The notes below the pieces were generated by a model, which did not search any database, was not told the DNA's origin, and saw nothing but the letters and a program-made list of their open reading frames with translations. A stretch of DNA of 37,415 bases, from contig CAJFTM010000049.1 in NCBI GenBank assembly GCA_904419945.1, positions 1 to 37,415 of the forward strand, in the 5' to 3' direction. The DNA is from an uncultured Clostridia bacterium. Lineage in GTDB: Bacteria > Bacillota > Clostridia > Christensenellales > Borkfalkiaceae. Each line of letters starts with the position of its first letter. Within the stretch, counting starts at the first letter, position 1. Below are positions 21,981-29,043 of the stretch, piece after piece. The position numbers and the translations under genes were made by a program.

Positions 21981-23183
21981 ATGGGAAAAGCTCTTATCAT
22001 CGGCTGCGGCGGTGTCGCCTCCGTCGCGATCCACAAATGCTGCCAAAACAGTGAAACGTTCACTGAGATCATGATCGCCAGCCGTACGAAATCGAAGTGT
22101 GACGCCTTAAAAGAACAATTGCAAAATAAAACGAAGACAGTCATCCATACCGCACAAGTCAATGCGGACAATGTGGATGAACTTGTTTCGCTGATTGAAG
22201 CCTTCCGCCCGGATATTGTCCTCAACCTCGCCCTTCCCTATCAGGATCTGCACATCATGGACGCCTGTCTTCGGACAAAAGTACATTATGTCGATACCGC
22301 CAATTACGAACCGGAGGATACTGCCAAATTTGAATACAAGTGGCAATGGGCTTACCGCGAAAAATTTAAAGAAGCCGGCATCTGCGCACTGTTAGGCAGC
22401 GGTTTTGATCCGGGCGTAACGGGCGTCTTTTCAGCCTACGCACTGAAACATCATTTTGACGAAATCAATTATATCGATATCCTCGACTGCAACGGCGGGG
22501 ACCATGGTTATCCCTTTGCCACCAACTTTAATCCCGAAATCAATATCCGCGAAGTGTCTGCCAACGGTTCCTATTGGGAAGACGGACACTGGGTAGAAAC
22601 GAAACCGATGGAGATCAAACGCGAATACGATTTTGACGGTGTCGGCAAAAAGGACATGTATCTTTTGCACCACGAAGAGATCGAGAGCCTGGCACTCAAT
22701 ATCCCCGGCATCAAACGCATCCGCTTTTTTATGACATTCGGTCAAAGTTATTTGACACACCTCAAATGTTTAGAAGATGTCGGCATGACTTCCATTAAAC
22801 CGATCCTCTTTGAAGGCAAAGAGATCGTCCCTCTGCAATTCCTCAAAGCGGTCCTTCCCGACCCCGCCTCCCTCGGTCCCCGCACAGTCGGCAAAACAAA
22901 TATCGGATGCATCTTTCGCGGTAAAAAGGATGGGAAGGAAAAAACTTATTACTTATACAATATTTGCGACCACCAGGAATGCTACCGCGAAGTCGGTTCT
23001 CAAGCTATCTCTTATACAACGGGAGTTCCGGCGATGATCGGCGCCATGCTTGTCATGAACGGCACTTGGACAAAACCAGGCGTCTATAACATCGAAGAAT
23101 TTGACCCGGATCCCTTTATGGACGCACTCAACAAATGGGGACTGCCTTGGAAAGAAAACTTTGACCCCGTTTTGGTCGACTGA
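21981..23183 (+). CDS. Carboxynorspermidine/carboxyspermidine dehydrogenase
   Basis: A 400-residue NADPH-dependent enzyme of the saccharopine-dehydrogenase-like family. It condenses putrescine (or diaminopropane) with aspartate beta-semialdehyde and reduces the imine to carboxyspermidine. The Rossmann motif is IIGCGGVASVAIHKC (6-20); VDTANYEPED, GSGFDPGVTGVFSAYALKH (about 139-157) and DCNGGDHGYPFATNFNPEINIRE (about 169-191) are strongly characteristic of this subfamily. AAGGAG lies 11 nt before the ATG. It follows speB by 64 nt and is followed 3 nt later by its partner decarboxylase, which supports the assignment over lysine-pathway saccharopine dehydrogenase. No gene symbol is universally used; CASDH is the common abbreviation. 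Confidence 0.94.
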   Translation: MGKALIIGCGGVASVAIHKCCQNSETFTEIMIASRTKSKCDALKEQLQNKTKTVIHTAQVNADNVDELVSLIEAFRPDIVLNLALPYQDLHIMDACLRTKVHYVDTANYEPEDTAKFEYKWQWAYREKFKEAGICALLGSGFDPGVTGVFSAYALKHHFDEINYIDILDCNGGDHGYPFATNFNPEINIREVSANGSYWEDGHWVETKPMEIKREYDFDGVGKKDMYLLHHEEIESLALNIPGIKRIRFFMTFGQSYLTHLKCLEDVGMTSIKPILFEGKEIVPLQFLKAVLPDPASLGPRTVGKTNIGCIFRGKKDGKEKTYYLYNICDHQECYREVGSQAISYTTGVPAMIGAMLVMNGTWTKPGVYNIEEFDPDPFMDALNKWGLPWKENFDPVLVD

Positions 23184-23186
23184 GCT

Positions 23187-24302
23187 ATGCACATCCCTGC
23201 TCCTTATTTTTTGATCGAAGAAAAGAAGCTGCTCCACAATCTCAATATTCTGCGCACGATCGCAGATGAAGCCGGGTGCAAAATTTTACTCGCCCAAAAG
23301 GCATATTCCATCTACCAAACATATCCTCTCCTTGCTCAATATTTGGCAGGCAGCGCAGCGAGCGGCGTCTATGAAGCAAAGCTCGGACGAGACTATTTTT
23401 CGGGGGAAGTGCATGTGTTTTCCCCGGCCTTCCGCGAAGAAGATGTTCATTCTCTGCTCTCTCTGTGCGATCATATCGTATTCAATACCCCCTCGCAGGT
23501 TCTGCGTTACGGACCTTTATGCAAGCAAGCCAGCATATCCGTCGGGTTGCGCGTCAATCCGGAATGCTCTACACAGGAAGGACACGCGATCTATGATCCC
23601 TGCGCCCCCGGCTCCCGTCTCGGTACGACCATCGCAAATTTTGACGAAAATGCCCTGCCGTTATTGGACGGCCTGCATTTTCATACCTTGTGTGAGCAAA
23701 ACTCCGATGCTCTGGAAGAGACTGTCCGCGCTTTCCGTGAAAAATTCGGAAAATACGCCTGCCGCATGCGCTGGCTGAATCTCGGCGGAGGACACCACAT
23801 CACAAGAGCAGACTATGACCGCGCACGCCTGATCCGCATTGTCAGAGAACTGCGAAAAGAATACGGCACTGAGATCTATCTTGAGCCGGGAGAAGCAGTC
23901 GTACTGAATGCAGGCACACTGCATGCCCATGTTCTGGAAACAATGCATAACAGCCTCGACATCGCCATTTTGGATGTATCCGCGGCCTGCCATATGCCGG
24001 ACGTACTGGAAATGCCGTACCGCCCCCCTCTTCAAGGCAGCGGGATGCCAAAGGAAAAGGCATATACCTATCGTCTCGGAGGTCCGACGTGCCTTGCAGG
24101 AGACATTATCGGGGATTATTCCTTCGATACTCCGCTCCGCGAAGGCGACGAATTGGTCTTCGATGATATGGCCCTCTATACCATGGTCAAAACAAATACG
24201 TTCAACGGCATGCCGCTTCCAGACATTCGGTTTGAGCATATAAACGGCCAAGTCGAAATTTTACGAACGTTCAGCTACGAGGATTTCCGGTCAAGGCTCT
24301 AA
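23187..24302 (+). CDS. nspC: Carboxynorspermidine/carboxyspermidine decarboxylase
   Basis: A 371-residue PLP enzyme of the alanine-racemase-fold decarboxylase family (related to diaminopimelate decarboxylase). Lys38 in LLAQKAYS binds PLP; FHTLCEQ (about 164-170), LNLGGGHHITRADYD and YLEPGEAVVLNAGTL (about 232-246) are hallmark motifs, and DVSAACHMPDVLEMPYRP is specific to NspC. It decarboxylates carboxyspermidine to spermidine, completing the SAM-independent branch started by the dehydrogenase. The ATG lies 3 nt after the upstream stop codon without a strong ribosome site, so translation is probably coupled. It is the last gene of the operon. Confidence 0.95.
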   Translation: MHIPAPYFLIEEKKLLHNLNILRTIADEAGCKILLAQKAYSIYQTYPLLAQYLAGSAASGVYEAKLGRDYFSGEVHVFSPAFREEDVHSLLSLCDHIVFNTPSQVLRYGPLCKQASISVGLRVNPECSTQEGHAIYDPCAPGSRLGTTIANFDENALPLLDGLHFHTLCEQNSDALEETVRAFREKFGKYACRMRWLNLGGGHHITRADYDRARLIRIVRELRKEYGTEIYLEPGEAVVLNAGTLHAHVLETMHNSLDIAILDVSAACHMPDVLEMPYRPPLQGSGMPKEKAYTYRLGGPTCLAGDIIGDYSFDTPLREGDELVFDDMALYTMVKTNTFNGMPLPDIRFEHINGQVEILRTFSYEDFRSRL

Positions 24303-24325
24303 TCCCCACCATTTTAGGTATATGT

Positions 24326-24376
24326 AAATATTTGCAGAGGGTGCAGTCAAAATGGCTGCACCCTCTGCAAATATTT
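24326..24376. terminator. Terminator of the polyamine operon (bidirectional)
   Basis: A perfect 21-bp stem (24326-24346 with 24356-24376) with a 9-nt loop, AT-rich at its base. It lies between convergent genes, 23 nt after nspC and 2 nt after the stop of the minus-strand gene at 24379, and can serve both. Confidence 0.9.
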
Positions 24377-24378
24377 AT

Positions 24379-24660
24379 TCAGTTATCTTCCTGCCACTGT
24401 TCCGCCCTCTTATTTCGTAACGCAAGCTCACGCTGTTCTTGGCTGCGAATCTTCTCCCGCATCACTGCGCCAAAAATGAAGTAAATAGCCGCAAGAACAA
24501 TTTCCGCCCCCAAAGCAATATAAGCGACAATATGATTCCAAAAAAAGAACGCGAATACCGCAAAAATGGCGATCAAAACAAACAAGACACGCATCCACCG
24601 CCTTTCCTCGGCCAGCCTCCAACGATAATACTGCGACAATTTGTCAAACTGATTTTTCAT
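24379..24660 (-). CDS. Small protein with two membrane helices, unknown function
   Basis: A 93-residue protein I do not recognise. A basic amphipathic start (MKNQFDKLSQYYRWRLAEER, with a further RRWMR) is followed by two membrane helices (about 24-41 and 45-67) and a highly charged, Gln-, Arg- and Glu-rich tail likely to be helical. The ATG at 24660 has GAGGGG 6-8 nt upstream. A TATAAT with flanking TTCGTT/AACGAA repeats lies about 80 nt upstream. It sits alone between terminators. Hairpin-type small membrane proteins of this shape often associate with larger membrane complexes, but nothing here identifies a partner. Confidence 0.7.
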   Translation of the reverse strand: MKNQFDKLSQYYRWRLAEERRWMRVLFVLIAIFAVFAFFFWNHIVAYIALGAEIVLAAIYFIFGAVMREKIRSQEQRELALRNKRAEQWQEDN

Positions 24661-24731
24661 TGTATTCCCCTCTTTATACATACCTCAGAGCAAACCCGAA
24701 AAACGCACTCTATGTAGACGAGACTGCTCTA

Positions 24732-24751
24732 TTCGTTCTTATTATAACGAA
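24732..24751 (-). promoter_or_regulatory. Possible promoter with inverted repeat for the small membrane protein
   Basis: TATAAT on the minus strand (24746-24741) lies inside a 6-bp inverted repeat TTCGTT/AACGAA with an 8-nt spacer. The -35 is unclear. The repeat could be an operator. Tentative. Confidence 0.35.
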
Positions 24752-24857
24752 CTCCTGTATAAAAAGGCGCACAAAAATGTAATAATTTTGCAAAAAAATT
24801 GAGAGCCGGACAAAAACTCCTTCCCCACAACAGATCCCAACTAAATAATTGCAATAT

Positions 24858-24883
24858 AAAAGGCGGGTCAAAGCCCGCCTTTT
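24858..24883. terminator. Terminator of the lipoprotein gene
   Basis: A 10-bp stem AAAAGGCGGG/CCCGCCTTTT (24858-24867 with 24874-24883) with a 6-nt loop and T-rich flanks both ways. It lies 14 nt after the stop of the minus-strand lipoprotein gene. Confidence 0.85.
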
Positions 24884-24897
24884 TTCGCATTTTTCGC

Positions 24898-26232
24898 TTA
24901 AATCACGATATCCGGTATCATATCCGGCTCTGCAATTTCCTGCACTGCCGCGTACAGCTCTTCACACAGTTTTTGAAACGCTCCTACAATACTCTCACGA
25001 AACTCATCCACAGTCGGTAAAACAACAGTATCCCCTGCAGATTCGAGATCCTCTAAAGAAGAGTCCGCATTTTCCGAGGTATCCTCTTCCGAAATATCTT
25101 CTTCGTTATCCCCTTCGGGCAAATCATCCTCTTCAAGGCCCGGCTCCTCATAACGATCCAAATCATTCGGCAAAGTCACATCTCCGTTATATACCGCCAA
25201 GCGTTCCATTCCGCGAATCGTCAACCGCAGTGGATCAGATTCACCCTCTTCCAACGGAGATCCCGTTGCCAAATCATAATCGAGCCCTTCGATCACCGCT
25301 TCAATATCTGCACGCACGCCGATCCCGGAAAAGACGCCGTCAGCATCGACTGCAAAATAGATATCGTAGGCACACTGTACAAACCGAACGGGAAGGGTTG
25401 CGGCCAACTCTTCGATATCTGCATCTACAGCTCCGACACGATCCGCAACCTTTTCCGCCAGGATGAGACGCACCGTTTCCTCCGATGCAGACAGGCGAAG
25501 TTTAACTCCGCTGCTCAAATCCACTTCAAGGTCAAGCCCATAATCTTCTAATCGCTCGCGCAAAAGAAGCACGTCTTCCCACGTCATTTCAGTAAGGAAT
25601 ATGCTGTCCGCCTCGCCGCCTTTAGCTACCTCGATAATATCTTCCATCAAACGGAGCGGCATTCCAAACAAATCGTTCGCCGTATCCGCCCAAACATATC
25701 CATCCAGTGAAACCTTTGTCGCTTTCGGTCCATCTGCCTGTACATCCAATCCCTGCCAGCGCTCCGTTCCATCGCGATACAAATATTGTGCATCGTTACA
25801 CAGGGAATAATCTTCCAACAACTGAACAGAACTATCCGTATAGACCCCGGCCGGAACCGTTAATTCAGACGAACCGTATCCGACGCCGCGCGTCTGTATA
25901 TCTCCCATCTCATCCTCACGATCGAGCACGAGACGATAAAAAACATCCGAATGGTCTTTCCAATTGGTCTCCCCGCAACGCAACGAAACAAGGCGGTCTG
26001 TTGCATATTCGAGGCCGAAATTCCAAGCCTGCGCACTTACGTCACCGAAAACTTTATCCTGTTGAATCGAATGAAAGACCTGCAAAATTTCAATATCTGT
26101 AGCTGGGCGGTAATTTCCGCTGATTGTTCCGTCATTATTGACAGGCCCGCCTACAAATCCGCAAGCAGAAAACAGGACAAGCCCCGCCCCAAGCACGGCT
26201 GATACAAGCCATACAGCTCCTCTTTTCATCAT
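24898..26232 (-). CDS. Predicted lipoprotein of unknown function
   Basis: A 444-residue exported protein. It starts with a basic n-region and hydrophobic segment ending in LVLFSAC, so Cys24 is the likely lipidation site and the protein would be anchored on the outside of the cytoplasmic membrane. The body (about 40-345) alternates acidic and beta-strand-like segments, with no motif I recognise. Residues about 345-405 form a strongly acidic, Glu/Asp/Ser-rich linker, followed by a short helical C-terminal piece (about 408-444). AAGGAG lies 7 nt before the first of two adjacent ATGs. A good promoter lies at 26291-26318 and a terminator at 24858-24883, so it is a single-gene unit. Confidence 0.8.
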   Translation of the reverse strand: MMKRGAVWLVSAVLGAGLVLFSACGFVGGPVNNDGTISGNYRPATDIEILQVFHSIQQDKVFGDVSAQAWNFGLEYATDRLVSLRCGETNWKDHSDVFYRLVLDREDEMGDIQTRGVGYGSSELTVPAGVYTDSSVQLLEDYSLCNDAQYLYRDGTERWQGLDVQADGPKATKVSLDGYVWADTANDLFGMPLRLMEDIIEVAKGGEADSIFLTEMTWEDVLLLRERLEDYGLDLEVDLSSGVKLRLSASEETVRLILAEKVADRVGAVDADIEELAATLPVRFVQCAYDIYFAVDADGVFSGIGVRADIEAVIEGLDYDLATGSPLEEGESDPLRLTIRGMERLAVYNGDVTLPNDLDRYEEPGLEEDDLPEGDNEEDISEEDTSENADSSLEDLESAGDTVVLPTVDEFRESIVGAFQKLCEELYAAVQEIAEPDMIPDIVI

Positions 26233-26290
26233 AGCATTTCTCCTTTCATGTACTGCCCCGTCTCTCTAAATTTTCCCTTATTATAATCGC

Positions 26291-26318
26291 ATTATAACTG
26301 CTTTACCGAAAATGTCAA
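26291..26318 (-). promoter_or_regulatory. Sigma-A promoter of the lipoprotein gene
   Basis: Minus strand TTGACA (26318-26313), a 16-nt spacer and TATAAT (26296-26291), 58 nt before the start codon. Confidence 0.78.
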
Positions 26319-26391
26319 GCGTTTATCCAAATATTCTGCACACAAAGCGCAAATATCCGCTAAAATTCTCCCCTTAGATACAAAAATTTGA

Positions 26392-26439
26392 TAAAACAAA
26401 ACGGCGCAACTGCTCCGCCACCGGATCGTTCCGCCGTTT
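26392..26439 (-). terminator. Terminator of the small gene at 26461
   Basis: AAACGGCG (26439-26432) pairs with CGCCGTTT (26406-26399) around a 25-nt inner region that itself holds a short CCG/CGG stem, followed on the minus strand by TGTTTT. It lies 21 nt after the stop codon. Confidence 0.6.
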
Positions 26440-26460
26440 CCTGCCGAATGAGAAACGCCA

Positions 26461-26694
26461 TTACGCGTTTTCCTTTTCCCATGCGGCCGCTTTCGCCTTG
26501 GAAAGAGACGTCAACTTTTCCGTCGGATACGGAGAAGCTTCCCCACCGTAATTGTACAAGAAATAGCTGCCGTTTTCTGCGACATACAGCGTCTCTTCAT
26601 ACCCAGCAGGGTCACCGAATTCGCCATGCGCAACTTTTTTAACGACGACCATCTCTTCGGTATCATAAACCTTTCCTCTGACCGTTTTTTTCAT
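26461..26694 (-). CDS. Small conserved-looking protein of unknown function
   Basis: A 77-residue soluble protein starting MKKTVRGKVYDTEEMVVVKK. It appears to be a small beta-rich domain: several strands, an aromatic patch (GSYFLYNYGGEASPYP) and a C-terminal helix (SLSKAKAAAWEKENA). I do not recognise a named family. The ATG at 26694 has AGGAGG 8 nt upstream, a very strong ribosome site, and a consensus promoter stands at 26782-26810, so expression is likely. No membrane segment or signal peptide is present. Confidence 0.75.
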   Translation of the reverse strand: MKKTVRGKVYDTEEMVVVKKVAHGEFGDPAGYEETLYVAENGSYFLYNYGGEASPYPTEKLTSLSKAKAAAWEKENA

Positions 26695-26781
26695 GTCTTG
26701 GACCTCCTGAAAAATTATGTGTTGCGATGCGTAATCTATTTTGCCGCACACTCTTTGCCGCGCATCGTTTTATCACTTCTT

Positions 26782-26810
26782 ATTATAGCATAACTATTCT
26801 CGATTGGCAA
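26782..26810 (-). promoter_or_regulatory. Sigma-A promoter of the 77-residue protein
   Basis: Minus strand TTGCCA (26810-26805), a 17-nt spacer and TATAAT (26787-26782). The leader to the start codon is about 80 nt. The rest of the 26695-26913 gap shows nothing else. Confidence 0.8.
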
Positions 26811-26913
26811 GCATACAGAAATACTTTTCGACATATTTCGAAATGCGAAAAGAATCAACGAAGAACGATATTTTTATTCAAAGCAACTGTCCGCCCGTAC
26901 GCAGCAGATACAC

Positions 26914-28140
26914 TTATTTCTGCACTTCAATTTTTTCTAAAATTTTTTCCAACGCATAACGGCAATGCTCATATGTGAGTCCGCCCTGAAAATAAGCAAT
27001 ATACGGTTCTCGCACCGGAGCATCTGCAGACAATTCGATCGATGCGCCGGGGACAAAACAACCCGCCGCCATGATCACCTGATCTTCATATCCGGGCATA
27101 TCCCACGGTTCCAAATGCACAAAACTATCGACAGGAGAAGCCTCCTGAACCGCTTGAATAAAAGAAATCAATTCTGCGCGCGTACGAAAACGGATCGCCC
27201 GCGTTATATCGTGAGGCTGCGCCCCGACAGCCGGAGATGTCTCATACCCCATCTTTTGGAGGCAGGCTCCGATCAAAAGGGCCCCTTTTAATGCCTGACA
27301 AACGACATGGGGGGCAAAAAACAGCCCCTGATAAAAATACTGATACCCATAAGCATAAGAACCGACTTCTGCACCGATCGAAGGCGCCGTCAAACGGCCG
27401 GCTATACGATCAACGTATTCCTTTTTTCCGACAATATATCCCCCCGTCGGCGCGAGCCCGCCTCCCGGGTTTTTGATAAGAGAACCGACTGCAATATCCG
27501 CTCCATTTTCTGTCGGCTCGCTCTCTTCTACGAACTCACCATAACAGTTGTCGACAAAAATACAGCCGGTAAACCCACAACGGCGAATAAAGCTGCATAC
27601 CTCTGCAATTTGCTGTTCGCTGAGAGCATCGCGCCAAGCATAGCCGCGTGAGCGCTGAATAAACACAACTTTTACAGATGGATCCTGCAATCCTTCCTCG
27701 ATTGCGGAAAAATCAAAAACGCCCTCTTTCAACTCACATTGACGGAAAGCAATTCCGTAATCAGCGAGAGATCCGTTGCCATGACCAGATATCACTTCGC
27801 GCAATGTGTCATAGGGGGCACCGGCAATGGAAAAGAGCGTATCCCCCGTACGCAGAAGGCCAAACAGACCAACCGTCAACGCATGTGTTCCCGAAAGGAT
27901 ATTGGGTGAAACAAGGCCGGCCTCTGCACCAAAGACCGCCGCAAAAAGCGCACCGAGGGTATCGCGCCCCTCATCCCCATACCCATATCCGCAACTCGGC
28001 ATAAAATGACGCGTCGCAACGCGCAATTTTGCAAAAGCATCGAGCACCTTGCATTGATTATGATAAGCTATCTTTTCCAAGGCGCGGAACTGCTCATGCA
28101 GTTCCCGTTCACACTGTTCAATTTGTTCGCGTATCATCAT
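26914..28140 (-). CDS. YnbB-like PLP enzyme (methionine gamma-lyase / aluminium-resistance family)
   Basis: A 408-residue fold-type I PLP protein of the family often annotated as methionine gamma-lyase family or aluminium resistance protein (Bacillus YnbB). Family features are MPSCGYGYGDEGRDTLGALFAAVFGAE near residues 47-73, SGTHAL near 83, IFVDNCYGEFVEE near 193-205 and the PLP lysine in GSLIKNPGGGLAPTGGYIVG near 219-238. Its true reaction is not established. The first ATG has GGAG 7 nt upstream and overlaps the end of miaA by 23 nt, so translation is coupled. In many Bacillota hfq lies between miaA and ynbB; here it is absent. Confidence 0.88.
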   Translation of the reverse strand: MMIREQIEQCERELHEQFRALEKIAYHNQCKVLDAFAKLRVATRHFMPSCGYGYGDEGRDTLGALFAAVFGAEAGLVSPNILSGTHALTVGLFGLLRTGDTLFSIAGAPYDTLREVISGHGNGSLADYGIAFRQCELKEGVFDFSAIEEGLQDPSVKVVFIQRSRGYAWRDALSEQQIAEVCSFIRRCGFTGCIFVDNCYGEFVEESEPTENGADIAVGSLIKNPGGGLAPTGGYIVGKKEYVDRIAGRLTAPSIGAEVGSYAYGYQYFYQGLFFAPHVVCQALKGALLIGACLQKMGYETSPAVGAQPHDITRAIRFRTRAELISFIQAVQEASPVDSFVHLEPWDMPGYEDQVIMAAGCFVPGASIELSADAPVREPYIAYFQGGLTYEHCRYALEKILEKIEVQK

Positions 28141-29041
28141 AAAACATCTCCGTTACTTTCTCAGCATTGCTGCGCTCACGCGGATCCAAATGCAACATGC
28201 CGGGAAATTTTTTAAAATATGTGATCTGCCGCTTGGCGTAATGGCGCGTATTCATCTTGATCATGTCTGACATAGTACTCTGCAAATATGCACCATTTAA
28301 AAATGAAAGAACTTCTTTATAGCCAATACCCTGCATACTCTGTGCACTTTCCGGGACGCCGGACGCGAGCAACGCGCGCACCTCATCGATCAATCCCGCA
28401 GAGATCATGCGATCGACACGCAATCCGATACGTTCGTACAAAACATCCCTCGGGTAATCAAACTGTACCGCCAGATAAGGAAATCGCGGACAAAATCCAT
28501 CATTCTGCTCAGACTTCCGTTTACCGGTCCGTTCAAATATTTCCAATGCACGAATCACCCTCTTAACATCATTTGGATGCAAAGTCGCAGCACTCTTCGG
28601 ATCGACGGCAGCAAGGCGCGCAAACAGCGCCGCGTTCCCCTCGCGCGCAGCCAACTCTTCATAGCGCCTGCGCAGTTCCGGATCAGCCCCCACATTTCCG
28701 TTCGAGCGCAAAAAGAGCAATGCCTGCATATAAAAACCCGTTCCGCCACACACAATGGGTACTTTGCCACGCGCGAGGATATCCTCACAAATAGGCAGCG
28801 CTCGCTCCTCATAGTCGCCGACTGAAAAAGGCTGATCCGGCGAAACGATATCAATCATATAATGCGGAATGCCGCACATTTCCTTTTCGGTTGGCTTCGC
28901 CGTGCCGATATCCATGTCTCGATAAACGAGCATACAATCGGCCGAGATCACCTCACCATTCAGCCGCTGTGCCATTTCGACGGCAAATGCAGTTTTGCCC
29001 GTCGCCGTTGCACCGCCGACCAACAAAATTTTTCCCTTCAA
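28118..29041 (-). CDS. miaA: tRNA dimethylallyltransferase MiaA
   Basis: A 307-residue enzyme that adds the dimethylallyl group to A37 of tRNAs reading UNN codons. The P-loop is GGATATGKTAFA (residues 9-20). ADCMLVYRDMDIGTAKPT (about 34-51) is the substrate-contacting motif, with Cys and Leu where Ser and Gln are usual. HYMIDIV, VCGGTGFYMQALL and SMQGIGYKE are further family motifs, and NTRHYAKRQITYFKKFP lies near the C-terminus. Translation starts with TTG two nucleotides after the mutL stop, with AAAGGA about 10 nt upstream. The upstream operon includes miaB, the next enzyme for ms2i6A. Confidence 0.95.
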   Translation of the reverse strand: MKGKILLVGGATATGKTAFAVEMAQRLNGEVISADCMLVYRDMDIGTAKPTEKEMCGIPHYMIDIVSPDQPFSVGDYEERALPICEDILARGKVPIVCGGTGFYMQALLFLRSNGNVGADPELRRRYEELAAREGNAALFARLAAVDPKSAATLHPNDVKRVIRALEIFERTGKRKSEQNDGFCPRFPYLAVQFDYPRDVLYERIGLRVDRMISAGLIDEVRALLASGVPESAQSMQGIGYKEVLSFLNGAYLQSTMSDMIKMNTRHYAKRQITYFKKFPGMLHLDPRERSNAEKVTEMFYDDTRTN

Positions 29042-29043
29042 AA

